NCBI GenBank assembly: GCA_027073495.1
Contig: JALSVQ010000107.1
Coordinates: forward strand, 5,116-46,843
DNA length: 41,728 nt
Direction: 5' to 3'
Origin: Flavobacteriaceae bacterium
GTDB taxonomy: Bacteria > Bacteroidota > Bacteroidia > Flavobacteriales > Flavobacteriaceae
Below the pieces are notes generated by a model that was not told the DNA's origin, did no database searches, and worked only from the letters and a program-made list of their open reading frames with translations. The position numbers were made by a program, and so were the translations under genes. This document shows positions 25,748-35,225 of this stretch, piece by piece; position 1 is the stretch's first letter, and each line of letters begins with the position of its first letter.

Positions 25748-26760
25748 TGATACTTGTTACAGGAGGTTTAGGATTTATAGGCTCGCATACCGTGGTTGCG
25801 TTGCTAGAGCAAGGATATGAGGTGGTTATTATTGATAATTTATCCAATTCATCATTAGCTGTTTTGGATGGTATAACTAAAATAACGGGAGTAAAACCCC
25901 ATTTTGAACAATTGGATTTACGGAACAAACCCGCTGTTCATTATTTCTTTGAAAAACATAAAAATATTGAAGGAGTAATTCATTTTGCAGCATCAAAAGC
26001 CGTTGGAGAAAGTGTAAAGAATCCGTTATTGTATTATGAAAATAATATAGGAACATTGGTATATTTACTCCAAGAGATGACACGCCATGGTTTGTCTAAC
26101 CTTATTTTTAGTTCGTCGTGCACGGTTTATGGACAAGCAGCAACACTACCCATAACAGAGGAAGCACCAATACAAAAAGCCTTGTCTCCTTATGGAAACA
26201 CGAAACAAATAAGTGAAGCAATACTAAAAGACACCGTTAATGCTTATCCTGCGTTTAAAGCGATAGCATTACGTTATTTCAACCCTATCGGGGCACACCC
26301 GTCAGCATTGATAGGGGAGTTGCCCAGAGGAACGCCACAAAATCTAATTCCTTATATAACACAGACAGCCATTGGAAAACGCGAAGAGTTGGCTGTCTTT
26401 GGTTCAGATTATGATACGTCAGATGGTACTGCAGTACGTGATTATATCCATGTTATTGATCTTGCTGAAGCGCATATTGTTGCGTTAGCGCGATTGTTAG
26501 CAGCGAAAAACAAATCGAATTTAGAATTTTTTAATATTGGAACAGGAACAGGTAGTTCTGTGTTGGAGGTTATCCATGCTTTTGAACGCGTTAATAAGCT
26601 AAAAGTGAATTACAAAATAGCACCCAAACGTCCAGGCGATGTTACTGCTGCTTATGCAGACACCACATTGGCAAATAATGAATTAGGATGGCAATCTAGA
26701 CTTAGCTTAGAAGATGCCTTACGAGATGCTTGGCACTGGGAGCAAAAGTTAGCAGAGTAG
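25747..26760 (+). CDS. galE: UDP-glucose 4-epimerase
   Basis: A 337-residue short-chain dehydrogenase. It shows the NAD-binding GGLGFIGSH at the N-terminus, IIDNLSNSS, HFAASKAVGES, the catalytic serine region SSSCTVYG, and YxxxK in SPYGNTK. ALRYFNPIGAHPS and RDYIHVIDLAEAH complete the GalE signature. It interconverts UDP-glucose and UDP-galactose, or the GlcNAc/GalNAc forms, in the cytoplasm. Translationally coupled to the aminotransferase upstream. Galactose or GalNAc entering the polysaccharide is the natural inference. Confidence 0.93.
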   Translation: MILVTGGLGFIGSHTVVALLEQGYEVVIIDNLSNSSLAVLDGITKITGVKPHFEQLDLRNKPAVHYFFEKHKNIEGVIHFAASKAVGESVKNPLLYYENNIGTLVYLLQEMTRHGLSNLIFSSSCTVYGQAATLPITEEAPIQKALSPYGNTKQISEAILKDTVNAYPAFKAIALRYFNPIGAHPSALIGELPRGTPQNLIPYITQTAIGKREELAVFGSDYDTSDGTAVRDYIHVIDLAEAHIVALARLLAAKNKSNLEFFNIGTGTGSSVLEVIHAFERVNKLKVNYKIAPKRPGDVTAAYADTTLANNELGWQSRLSLEDALRDAWHWEQKLAE

Positions 26761-26788
26761 CTTTGTTGATAAGGAAAAATGAACTAAA

Positions 26789-26818
26789 AGAAAGGAGCGT
26801 TAATTGAAGTTCCTTTCT
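26789..26818. terminator. Hairpin after galE, possible weak terminator
   Basis: AGAAAGGA (26789-26796) pairs exactly with TCCTTTCT (26811-26818), extended by GC/GT, around a loop of about 10-14 bases. No T run follows on the plus strand; on the minus strand a TTTT does, but no minus gene ends here. It may attenuate or end the aminotransferase-galE transcript. Confidence 0.35.
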
Positions 26819-26916
26819 CATTACAAAACAAAATTAGGTTACTTTCTATTGATTAATTATAAAGCATAAATAACGTTAAAATAAAGAGAATACAATTATA
26901 CTCTTTTCTTTATTTG

Positions 26917-26925
26917 TATATTTGC
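26917..26925 (+). promoter_or_regulatory. -7 box heading the DUF6909-polysaccharide operon
   Basis: TATATTTGC matches TAnnTTTGC and lies 20 bases before the ATG at 26946. It overlaps the upstream TTG at 26922, ruling out that codon as the start. No further good box is seen before the end of the gene series near 41.2 kb, so it could drive the whole operon. Confidence 0.55.
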
Positions 26926-26945
26926 AGATTAAAGAAGATAATATT

Positions 26946-28628
26946 ATGAATAAAAAATATGTAAGAACACGTGCGCAAGAATCTTCTAATGCTATAGAAC
27001 GATTATATATTACAATGCGTCACTTGTTTAACCGTGGCTTTTATAAACCAACAGGAGTTTCAGGTGAATCAATACGTCAAGCACTTTTATTACTTAGACC
27101 AGAGATTTATGGATCAATAGCTGAAGAAAAAGTAGAAATAGAAGGTTTATCTTACGTATTAGATAGGCTACCAGAAGGAATAGAACAATGTCGTTTTATT
27201 AACTTAACATCTAGCGAAGGATTTGCAAAATCACATTTTAAAGTGATTATTCCACCTAAAAGAAGAAGAAACTGCTATCGTGTAGATGATGAGCAGATGA
27301 ATATAGAAATAACACGTGGACGATCGGATGTTTATGATGTTTTGACCCATTTAACATTTCTGTACAATGAATCGTTAAAAATAAAACAACGCGTACTACT
27401 CGATGTTAACACAGGTAAAACCAAACGTGAATGGGAAAAGTTTGAAAAAGCTATTGCAAAGCATAAAACGCTTACGGTATCTGAACGTGAGGTGGCACTT
27501 ACACATGCGGCAACTTTTTTAGCACGTTCTTTTGAAGAAGTACAAGAAGTATATAATACTTTTAAAACCAAAAAAAACCCAGACCGTTTTCTACAAATTG
27601 TCTATTGGTTAGGAACACTTGCCATAGAGGAGGCTGTAGAAGGTTCAAAACGAGCAATCACCTTTAGTCCTGTTTTGCGCGAACAAATAGGGCATCATAT
27701 CCATGGTGAGATTTGGGCAAATACGATTAAATCATTTTTAAATAAAAAAGGATTGTTAGAACGTCCTATTCATATAATTTCTGCCAACATGCACAGTGTA
27801 ATGAACTCTATTTATGCTCCGATAGTTTTTGAAAAAGAATTAAAAAAAGGCAAAGATATTATGGAGTTATTTGCAGATTTAAGTAAATCGGAGAATAAGA
27901 CAATTCGTAAGAAAATAATTGATTTTTCTAATAAAAACGGCTTATACTATATAGCAGATAATTCAGGAACCAACATTAATGTTCAACTAATAGATACTGC
28001 AAAAATTGATTTTTCAAAAACCAATTATAAACTCCATACATCTGATGATCAAAAACCAGTTATTTTTGTAATGGATTATGCATTTGGAGAGCAAGCTTAT
28101 GAAACATTAGATGAGTTTTTAAAACCTTTTACTCAAAAAGACACTAAAACATACTTAAATATCGTTTCTATATCTATAATGGGAAAAGCAGGAATTTTAT
28201 CAGGAAATAAAGGCGATATAATGATTCCAAAAGCACATATGTTTGAAGGAACAGCAGATAATTATGTATTTGATAATCAGCTTAAAAAAAAACATTTAGA
28301 AGGCTATGGTATTGGGGTTGTAGATGGTACAATGCTTACCGTGTTAGGTACATCATTGCAAAATAAAGATATGTTGGAATATTTTCAAAAATCAAGTTGG
28401 CGTGTGATGGGACTCGAAATGGAAGGTGCTCATTATCAAAAAGCCATACAAGCAGCATCAAAAATACGTAAAAATATACGTAATGATGTTAAAGTGAGTT
28501 ATGCGTATTATGCCTCTGACAATCCGCTTAAAACAGGAGCAACATTAGCCTCTGGAGGATTAGGAGAAACAGGTGTAAAACCCACGTATTTAATAACAAG
28601 AAAAATAATAGAACAAATATTTAATTAA
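26946..28628 (+). CDS. DUF6909 family protein; C-terminal half nucleoside phosphorylase-like (inferred)
   Basis: A 560-residue soluble protein, which I recognise as the Bacteroidota family DUF6909. The N-terminal 330 residues are mostly helical with no known motif beyond the family. From about 370 the chain reads like the nucleoside phosphorylase/nucleosidase fold: a first strand VIFVMDYAFGEQA, GKAG at 413-416 followed by GDIMIP at 423-428, then GLEMEGA with E491 and E493, and SDNP with D525. In that superfamily the EMEG motif binds ribose and a later SD aspartate handles the base, so a nucleosidase-type role is possible but unproven. The ATG at 26946 is chosen because the TTG at 26922 is within the promoter. 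The next gene begins one base after its stop, so it is firmly part of the polysaccharide operon. Confidence 0.75.
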   Translation: MNKKYVRTRAQESSNAIERLYITMRHLFNRGFYKPTGVSGESIRQALLLLRPEIYGSIAEEKVEIEGLSYVLDRLPEGIEQCRFINLTSSEGFAKSHFKVIIPPKRRRNCYRVDDEQMNIEITRGRSDVYDVLTHLTFLYNESLKIKQRVLLDVNTGKTKREWEKFEKAIAKHKTLTVSEREVALTHAATFLARSFEEVQEVYNTFKTKKNPDRFLQIVYWLGTLAIEEAVEGSKRAITFSPVLREQIGHHIHGEIWANTIKSFLNKKGLLERPIHIISANMHSVMNSIYAPIVFEKELKKGKDIMELFADLSKSENKTIRKKIIDFSNKNGLYYIADNSGTNINVQLIDTAKIDFSKTNYKLHTSDDQKPVIFVMDYAFGEQAYETLDEFLKPFTQKDTKTYLNIVSISIMGKAGILSGNKGDIMIPKAHMFEGTADNYVFDNQLKKKHLEGYGIGVVDGTMLTVLGTSLQNKDMLEYFQKSSWRVMGLEMEGAHYQKAIQAASKIRKNIRNDVKVSYAYYASDNPLKTGATLASGGLGETGVKPTYLITRKIIEQIFN

Positions 28629-28629
28629 T

Positions 28630-29610
28630 ATGAGCGAACAAGTACCAAACAATGAAGAAATAGATTTAGGACAACTTTTTAAGGTTATTGGTAAAGGAAT
28701 TTCTAATTTCTTTCAAGGGATAAAAAATTTATTTATAGGCTTACTTAATATTTTTATTCAAATAGCATTATTTATAAAACAGCATTTCATAAAAATTGCT
28801 TTAATAACCTTTTTAGGAGCTGCATTTGGATTGTATAAAGATTTATACACCCCAAAAAACTTTGAATCTACGATGCTTGTTGAGTCACATTTTGAAAGTG
28901 CAGCACAATTGTATAATATTGTAGCAGATATTAATAAAAAAGATTATAAGGGGTTATTACAGATAGTCATACAACCTGTAAAAACAGATCTTTTACAATT
29001 AGCAATTTATGATAAATTTATTATTGATTTGGACACTACTACTATTAAAAATGTAGCTTATGATAAATTTATTTCAAGTTTAAAAGAAACAGATTACCCT
29101 TTACATAATATCACTGTTAAAACTACTGATTCTAAGTTGTTTGATAAAATAGAACAGGCTATTGTAGAAAAATTAAACACGAACAAACGTTTAACTCAAA
29201 AACAAAAAACGAGCATTAATAACATTAAATTTACAAAAGAAAAATTACATCAAGACTTAAGCACATTAGACTCTCTTGAAAAAGTCTATCAAAAAGCACT
29301 GTTGGCAGAGTCTCAAAATAATAGTGTCGGTACAAGTATCGTTACAGCTAAACAAAACAATGCTCAGAATAAAGAGTTAGAAGTTTTCAAGGAAAAACAA
29401 GAAATTATTGATGCTATTTCTAATTTAAACAATGCACAAGATGATAAAAATAAAATTTTAAGAATAATAGCGCATTTTTCTAAGAAAAACAAAGAAGTAG
29501 GAGTAATCGATTTTAAAACCATAAAATATGGTTTAGCAGCGTTTTTTCTGGCTGTTTTTAGCATTTTATTTTTCAATTTCAATCGTTATTTAAACACCTT
29601 AAAAAAATAA
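28630..29610 (+). CDS. Wzz-like polysaccharide chain-length determinant
   Basis: A 326-residue protein with the Wzz/PCP layout. It has a short cytoplasmic N-terminus containing EEIDLGQLFKVIG, a first membrane helix near 50-72 and a long periplasmic region with heptad-like helices (about 180-285). A second helix lies near 299-318 before a short basic tail. These proteins set polymer length in Wzy-dependent synthesis. No tyrosine kinase domain is present, so it is closer to the O-antigen type than to the Wzc type. It begins one base after the DUF6909 stop and shares one base with rmlB (TAATG), so it is translationally linked to both. The assignment is by layout and neighbours more than by strong motif. 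Confidence 0.7.
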   Translation: MSEQVPNNEEIDLGQLFKVIGKGISNFFQGIKNLFIGLLNIFIQIALFIKQHFIKIALITFLGAAFGLYKDLYTPKNFESTMLVESHFESAAQLYNIVADINKKDYKGLLQIVIQPVKTDLLQLAIYDKFIIDLDTTTIKNVAYDKFISSLKETDYPLHNITVKTTDSKLFDKIEQAIVEKLNTNKRLTQKQKTSINNIKFTKEKLHQDLSTLDSLEKVYQKALLAESQNNSVGTSIVTAKQNNAQNKELEVFKEKQEIIDAISNLNNAQDDKNKILRIIAHFSKKNKEVGVIDFKTIKYGLAAFFLAVFSILFFNFNRYLNTLKK

Positions 29611-30632
29611 TGAAAAAAAGTATCTTCATTACTGGAGGAGCTGGTTTTATAGGCTCAAATTTTATTCCTTATTTTTTGGAAAAACATCCAGATTATAAGG
29701 TGATTAATTTCGATATTTTATCGTATGCAGGAGATTTAGAAAACCTTCAAGAGCTAGCAGATAATCCAAATTATATTTTTATACAAGGTGATATTTGCGA
29801 TAAAAATCAGCTTCAAAACGTGTTTAAAACACATCAAATAGCTGGCGTAATTCATTTTGCAGCAGAATCTCATGTCGATAATTCTATTTCGGGTCCAGAA
29901 GCCTTTATAGACACAAATATCAAAGGCACATTTAACCTTTTGGAAGTCGCTCGAAACTTTTGGATGAACAGTCCAAACAATTATAAAGAAACATTCAAAG
30001 ACGCTGTATTCCATCACATCTCTACAGATGAGGTTTATGGTTCATTGGGCGCTACGGGCTTATTTAGAGAAGATACACCGTATGCGCCAAACAGTCCTTA
30101 TAGCGCATCAAAAGCTTCATCAGATTTTATAGTACGCAGCTATTTTCATACCTATGGCATGCAAGTAGTGACAACCAATTGCTCTAATAATTATGGACCA
30201 AAACAGCATGATGAAAAATTGATACCAACAGTAATACGTAAAGTATTGCAAGGTGAGCAAATACCCATTTATGGTGATGGAAAAAATGTACGTGATTGGC
30301 TTTATGTATTAGATCATTGCAAAGGAATAGATCTTGTTTTTCACAAAGGAAAACATGGTGAAACCTATAATATTGGTGGGGAGAATGAACGAGACAATCT
30401 TTATATAGTACACAAAATAATAAGCATCATAGAAGAGCTGCAACCAAGCAAAGGAAAACCATATACTGAGCTTATTAGTTTTGTAGCTGATCGTTTGGGA
30501 CATGATAGACGTTATGCTATTGATGCTACTAAAATCACCAAAACATTAGGATGGAAAGCCGATGAAAATTTTGAAACAGGAATATACAAAACAGTAGTTT
30601 GGTATCTTAATAAATACAATAAAACACAATGA
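29610..30632 (+). CDS. rmlB: dTDP-glucose 4,6-dehydratase
   Basis: A 340-residue SDR enzyme. The NAD motif [22 protein letters not shown], the dehydratase-specific active site [10 protein letters not shown] and YxxxK in [10 protein letters not shown] match Rml[17 protein letters not shown] and the late [10 protein letters not shown] are also typical. It converts dTDP-glucose to dTDP-4-keto-6-deoxyglucose, the second step to dTDP-L-rhamnose. First gene of an rmlBACD block. Its stop overlaps the rmlA ATG in an ATGA arrangement. Confidence 0.96.
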   Translation: MKKSIFITGGAGFIGSNFIPYFLEKHPDYKVINFDILSYAGDLENLQELADNPNYIFIQGDICDKNQLQNVFKTHQIAGVIHFAAESHVDNSISGPEAFIDTNIKGTFNLLEVARNFWMNSPNNYKETFKDAVFHHISTDEVYGSLGATGLFREDTPYAPNSPYSASKASSDFIVRSYFHTYGMQVVTTNCSNNYGPKQHDEKLIPTVIRKVLQGEQIPIYGDGKNVRDWLYVLDHCKGIDLVFHKGKHGETYNIGGENERDNLYIVHKIISIIEELQPSKGKPYTELISFVADRLGHDRRYAIDATKITKTLGWKADENFETGIYKTVVWYLNKYNKTQ

Positions 30633-31483
30633 AAGGAATACTACTTGCAGGAGGATCAGGAACACGTTTGCACCCACTAACACAAGTGATAAGCAAACAA
30701 CTATTGCCCGTATATGATAAACCGATGATTTATTACCCGTTGAGTACTTTGATGCAAGCAGGAATCACCGAAATATTGATTATATCTACACCTCATGACT
30801 TGCCATTATTTAAAAAACTGCTCCAAGATGGCAGTCAGTTTGGTTGCCAGTTTCAATATGCGGTACAAGAACAGCCAAACGGATTGGCAGAAGCCTTTAT
30901 TATCGGTGCTGATTTTATTGGTAGTGACAAAGTTGCTCTTATTCTAGGCGATAATATTTTTTATGGTGTAGGCTTAGGTTCTTTATTGCAAGCCAATAAC
31001 AACCCAGAAGGCGGAATAATATATGCTTATCAAGTGCGTGACCCAGAGCGTTATGGCGTGGTTTCTTTTGATAAAAATAATAAAGCCATTGCTATAGAAG
31101 AAAAACCAAGTAATCCAAAATCTAAATTTGCAGTACCAGGTATTTATTTTTATGATAATAGCGTTGTAGCCATTGCTAAAAATCTAAAACCCTCTGCACG
31201 AGGCGAATTAGAGATAACCGATGTTAATAAAATTTACCTTGAACGCGGTAAGCTCAATGTGAGTATTCTCGATAGAGGAACCGCTTGGTTAGATACCGGA
31301 ACTTTTGATTCGTTGATGCAAGCATCGCAGTTTGTACAAGTTATAGAAGAACGTCAAGGATTAAAAGTAGGTGCTCCAGAAGAAATAGCTTACAAAATGG
31401 GCTATATTGATAAAGCGCAATTGCACAAACTTGCTAAACCATTATTAAAAAGTGGTTACGGAAAACAATTAATGGAACTTTAA
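30629..31483 (+). CDS. rmlA: Glucose-1-phosphate thymidylyltransferase
   Basis: A 284-residue nucleotidyltransferase with the N-terminal signature [48 protein letters not shown], and the late [16 protein letters not shown], as in short RmlA proteins. It joins glucose-1-phosphate and dTTP to dTDP-glucose, the first step of rhamnose donor synthesis, and is usually feedback-controlled by dTDP-rhamnose. Overlaps rmlB by four bases and is two bases from rmlC. Confidence 0.96.
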   Translation: MKGILLAGGSGTRLHPLTQVISKQLLPVYDKPMIYYPLSTLMQAGITEILIISTPHDLPLFKKLLQDGSQFGCQFQYAVQEQPNGLAEAFIIGADFIGSDKVALILGDNIFYGVGLGSLLQANNNPEGGIIYAYQVRDPERYGVVSFDKNNKAIAIEEKPSNPKSKFAVPGIYFYDNSVVAIAKNLKPSARGELEITDVNKIYLERGKLNVSILDRGTAWLDTGTFDSLMQASQFVQVIEERQGLKVGAPEEIAYKMGYIDKAQLHKLAKPLLKSGYGKQLMEL

Positions 31484-31484
31484 T

Positions 31485-32033
31485 ATGAAACGTATTGACA
31501 CGCCATTAGCAGATTGTTTTGTCCTTGAACCTCGTGTTTTTGTAGATGAACGCGGTTATTTCTTTGAAAGCTTTAATCAAACAGTTTTTGAAGCATTATT
31601 GGGCAAGAAAATAGCTTTTGTACAAGATAATGAATCCTTATCACAACAAGGCACTTTACGCGGTTTGCATATGCAGCAAAGTGAAACAGCTCAAGCAAAA
31701 TTGGTACGTGTTATACAAGGAGAAATTTTGGATGTTGCTGTAGATTTACGTAAAAATTCAAAAACATTTGGACAGTATTTTAGTATTATACTTTCTGGAG
31801 TAAATAAAAAACAACTCTTTATACCAAGGGGTTTTGCTCATGGATTTATTACCTTGAGTGATACAGCTATTTTTAATTATAAATGTGATAATTATTACAA
31901 CAAAGCGTCAGAAGTAGGGATTATATACAATGATGCAACTCTTGCTATTGATTGGCAATATGATTTGGATAAAATCATTATTTCGGAGAAAGACAAGCGC
32001 AATATAACGCTCAAAGGATTTGTAAATGGCTAA
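31485..32033 (+). CDS. rmlC: dTDP-4-dehydrorhamnose 3,5-epimerase
   Basis: A 182-residue cupin enzyme. The active-site block QDNESLSQQGTLRGLHMQ with its catalytic histidine, the basic GEILDVAVDLRKNS, and FIPRGFAHGFITLSD are the RmlC hallmarks. It epimerises C3 and C5 of dTDP-4-keto-6-deoxyglucose. The 3' end overlaps rmlD by eight bases. Confidence 0.96.
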   Translation: MKRIDTPLADCFVLEPRVFVDERGYFFESFNQTVFEALLGKKIAFVQDNESLSQQGTLRGLHMQQSETAQAKLVRVIQGEILDVAVDLRKNSKTFGQYFSIILSGVNKKQLFIPRGFAHGFITLSDTAIFNYKCDNYYNKASEVGIIYNDATLAIDWQYDLDKIIISEKDKRNITLKGFVNG

Positions 32034-32880
32034 AAAAACACTATTGGTTACAGGAAGTGATGGGCAACTGGGCAGTGAGTTTCAAGAAATAGCAAGTTAC
32101 TATCCTGATTTTACATTTTTGTTTGCCAATTCAAAAAGACTAGATATAACCGATCAACAAGCAGTTTCTGATTTTTTTGAAACCAATAATATAGATTATT
32201 GTATTAATTGTGCAGCTTATACCCAAGTAGATCAAGCCGAAACAGATCAGGAACTTGCTTATGCGGTAAATGTAACTGGCGTTGCTAATTTGGCAGCAGC
32301 TTGTAAAGAGCAAAATGCTATTTTAATACATATTTCTACAGATTTTGTTTTTGATGGATCACAAACAAGACCGTACACAGAAACCGATAGCCCCAACCCT
32401 ATAAATTATTATGGAAAAACCAAATATTTAGGCGAACAAGAAATAGCAAAAACACTATCAAACCATTATATCATTAGAACCTCTTGGTTATATGGTAAAA
32501 AAGGCGCTAATTTTGTAAAAACAATACTACGATTAGCTGCAGAAAAAGAAAACCTTACGGTGGTAAACAATCAGTTTGGCGCACCGACAAACGCGGAAGA
32601 TTTAGCAAAATTTATATTATATTTAATTCAAAACAGTTTTGATTTTGGAATATATCACCTTAGTAACCGAACAGAAAACCAAGTTAGTTGGTATGATTTT
32701 GCTAAAGAAATATTAAAATTACAAAAGAAAACGATACCTTTGTTAGCTACAAACCAAAAATTTGGTGGTGTAGCAAGACCGAATTATAGTGTAATGAGTC
32801 TTGAAAAAACAACACGTACAAATTTTAGAATATCACATTGGAAAAAAAGTTTAGAAAAGTATATAAAAAGCTATGAATAA
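32026..32880 (+). CDS. rmlD: dTDP-4-dehydrorhamnose reductase
   Basis: A 284-residue SDR enzyme with LLVTGSDGQLGSEF at the nucleotide site, CINCAAYTQVDQAE, STDFVFDG and YxxxK in YYGKTKYLGEQ, then IRTSWLYG. It reduces the 4-keto group to finish dTDP-L-rhamnose. With rmlB, rmlA and rmlC it completes the pathway, so the polymer made by this locus very likely contains L-rhamnose. Confidence 0.95.
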   Translation: MAKKTLLVTGSDGQLGSEFQEIASYYPDFTFLFANSKRLDITDQQAVSDFFETNNIDYCINCAAYTQVDQAETDQELAYAVNVTGVANLAAACKEQNAILIHISTDFVFDGSQTRPYTETDSPNPINYYGKTKYLGEQEIAKTLSNHYIIRTSWLYGKKGANFVKTILRLAAEKENLTVVNNQFGAPTNAEDLAKFILYLIQNSFDFGIYHLSNRTENQVSWYDFAKEILKLQKKTIPLLATNQKFGGVARPNYSVMSLEKTTRTNFRISHWKKSLEKYIKSYE

Positions 32881-32895
32881 AAAAAATCTAAACAA

Positions 32896-34014
32896 TTGAA
32901 AAAGAAAAACTTAATAATATTTGGAACAAGACCAGAAGCTATTAAAATGGCTCCATTGGTAAAAGCATTTTTAAAAGACAATACCTTTGAAAGTAGAGTG
33001 TGTGTTACAGCACAACATAGAGAAATGTTAGATCAAGTATTAGATTTTTTTAAAATTGTACCAGATTACGATTTAAATTTAATGACCAAAGGGCAAAGTT
33101 TAAATATTTTGACTTCACGTATTTTTAGTGAATTACAACCAGTTTTAGAAGAATTTAAACCAGACTATGTGTACGTTCATGGCGATACGACTACTTCAAC
33201 AGCAGCTGCAATAGCGGCTTTTTATGCAGGAGCAAAAGTATGTCATATAGAAGCGGGATTGCGTACGTTTAATAAGCAATCTCCTTTTCCAGAAGAAATG
33301 AACCGATGCGTTACGGGTAGTGTGGCAGATTATCATTTTGCTCCTACAAGTACTTCTAAAAATAATTTATTACAAGAAAATGTTTCCGAGAAAAATATTT
33401 TGGTAACTGGTAATACAGTTATTGATGCTTTAGAAATGAGTATTCAACAATTAGATAGTTATACAAGTGATGAATTAGATGAAGTTAAAAATAATCTTGA
33501 CTCTACTAAAAAAACGATTTTAGTAACAGGACATCGAAGAGAAAATCACGGACAAGGATTTATAAATATCTGTAATGCCTTAAAACAAATTGCAGATAAT
33601 AACAAAGATGTTGAAATTATTTATCCAGTACACTTAAATCCAAAAGTATTAAAACCCGTTCATGATATTTTAGATGGTGTTGAAAACATAAGGTTAATTA
33701 AGCCATTAGCTTATCCTACGTTTGTTTGGCTAATGAATAAAGCAACATTAATTATTACCGATAGTGGAGGAGTTCAAGAAGAAGCACCAAGTTTAGGAAA
33801 ACCTGTATTGGTAATGCGTGATACTACAGAAAGACCAGAAGCTGTGGATGCAGGAACTGTTATTTTAGTTGGTACCAATACCAAAAAAATAGTATTAGAA
33901 ACAGAAAAACTATTAAAAAATAAAGAACAATACAAAAAGATGAGTCAATTACATAATCCTTATGGAGATGGCAAATCTAGTAAACGTATTGTTGATTTTA
34001 TTAAGAATATATAA
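32896..34014 (+). CDS. wecB: UDP-N-acetylglucosamine 2-epimerase (non-hydrolysing)
   Basis: A 372-residue GT-B-fold epimerase. Signatures are [81 protein letters not shown] and TERPEA. It forms UDP-ManNAc from UDP-GlcNAc. Translation appears to start at TTG 32896, since the conserved N-terminal strand follows at once and no in-frame ATG is available. It is followed after two bases by wecC, the next enzyme in the pathway. Confidence 0.95.
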   Translation: MKKKNLIIFGTRPEAIKMAPLVKAFLKDNTFESRVCVTAQHREMLDQVLDFFKIVPDYDLNLMTKGQSLNILTSRIFSELQPVLEEFKPDYVYVHGDTTTSTAAAIAAFYAGAKVCHIEAGLRTFNKQSPFPEEMNRCVTGSVADYHFAPTSTSKNNLLQENVSEKNILVTGNTVIDALEMSIQQLDSYTSDELDEVKNNLDSTKKTILVTGHRRENHGQGFINICNALKQIADNNKDVEIIYPVHLNPKVLKPVHDILDGVENIRLIKPLAYPTFVWLMNKATLIITDSGGVQEEAPSLGKPVLVMRDTTERPEAVDAGTVILVGTNTKKIVLETEKLLKNKEQYKKMSQLHNPYGDGKSSKRIVDFIKNI

Positions 34015-34016
34015 GT

Positions 34017-35225
34017 ATGAGTAATAAAAAAATAGTAATGATTGGTTTAGGCTACATTGGTTTGCCAACTGCAGCATTGATTGCTAGTAAAAAAATAAAT
34101 GTATTTGGAGTTGATGTTAATCAACATGTTGTTGATACGATTAATAAAGGAGAAATTCATATTGTAGAGCCAAAACTAGAGATTTTAGTTAAAGAAGTTG
34201 TTGAAAAAGGATATTTACAAGCTACAATTACACCTATCGCAGCGGATGTTTATTTAATAGCAGTACCTACACCTTTTAAAGGCGACTACGAACCAGATAT
34301 TGCCTACGTAGAATCGGCAATACGTAATTTAATTCCTACTTTAAAAGAAGGTGCTTTAGTTATTATTGAATCTACTAGTCCTGTAGGAACAACCGAAAAA
34401 ATGCAAAAGATAATTTTTGCAGAAAGACCAGAATTAAAAGGGAAAATATTTATGGCATTTTGTCCAGAACGTGTTTTGCCAGGCAATGTAATTTATGAGT
34501 TAGAACATAACGATCGTGCCATTGGAGGAATTAATCCAGAATCAACTCAAAAAGCAGTAGATTTTTATAGTTTATTTGTAACAGGAGAATTACACAAAAC
34601 AAATGCACGAACAGCAGAATTAACCAAATTGGTAGAAAACGCTTCACGTGATGTACAAATTGCATTTGCCAACGAACTTTCAATGATTTGTGATAAAGCA
34701 GGAATTAATGTTTGGGAATTAATCAATCTTGCAAATAAACACCCAAGAGTAAATATCTTACAACCTGGTACAGGAGTTGGAGGTCATTGTATTGCCGTAG
34801 ATCCTTGGTTTATTGTCTCGGCCTTTCCAAAAGAAGCAAAAATTATTCGAGCAGCTAGGGAAATTAATAACTATAAAACAGCATGGGTTATAGAAAAAAT
34901 AAAAAACAAAGCGCTACATTATAAAATTAATAACGGTAAAGAGCCTGTTATTGCTTGTTTGGGTTTAGCTTTTAAACCAAATATTGATGATTTAAGAGAA
35001 TCTCCAGCTTTATTTGTAGCGCAATCATTAAAACAAGAAGGTTTTGACCTTGTTGTGGTTGAGCCTAATATAGAAAGTCATGAAGATTTCAATTTGGTTA
35101 CTACTAATGAAGCATTAGAAAAGGCAACTATTATTACTATTTTAGTAGCGCATAATGAGTTTAAGAGCCTTAAAGAAACAACTAATGAATTGGATTTTTG
35201 TGGTATAAGGAATTCAAATAAATGA
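34017..35225 (+). CDS. wecC: UDP-N-acetyl-D-mannosamine dehydrogenase
   Basis: A 402-residue enzyme of the UDP-glucose/GDP-mannose dehydrogenase family. It has the NAD motif GLGYIGLPTA, IAVPTPFK, STSPVGTTE, FCPERVLPG, and the catalytic cysteine C258 in GVGGHCIAVDPWF, a form typical of WecC. LGLAFKPNIDDLRESPA marks the C-terminal domain. It oxidises UDP-ManNAc to UDP-ManNAcA. Together with wecB this predicts an acidic ManNAcA residue in the glycan. Its stop overlaps the next glycosyltransferase by four bases (ATGA). Confidence 0.95.
   Translation: MSNKKIVMIGLGYIGLPTAALIASKKINVFGVDVNQHVVDTINKGEIHIVEPKLEILVKEVVEKGYLQATITPIAADVYLIAVPTPFKGDYEPDIAYVESAIRNLIPTLKEGALVIIESTSPVGTTEKMQKIIFAERPELKGKIFMAFCPERVLPGNVIYELEHNDRAIGGINPESTQKAVDFYSLFVTGELHKTNARTAELTKLVENASRDVQIAFANELSMICDKAGINVWELINLANKHPRVNILQPGTGVGGHCIAVDPWFIVSAFPKEAKIIRAAREINNYKTAWVIEKIKNKALHYKINNGKEPVIACLGLAFKPNIDDLRESPALFVAQSLKQEGFDLVVVEPNIESHEDFNLVTTNEALEKATIITILVAHNEFKSLKETTNELDFCGIRNSNK

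Noticed and set aside
26922-26945. TTG at 26922 as start of the DUF6909 protein
   Set aside because: It lies inside the -7 box TATATTTGC, so it would not be transcribed; the ATG at 26946 fits better.
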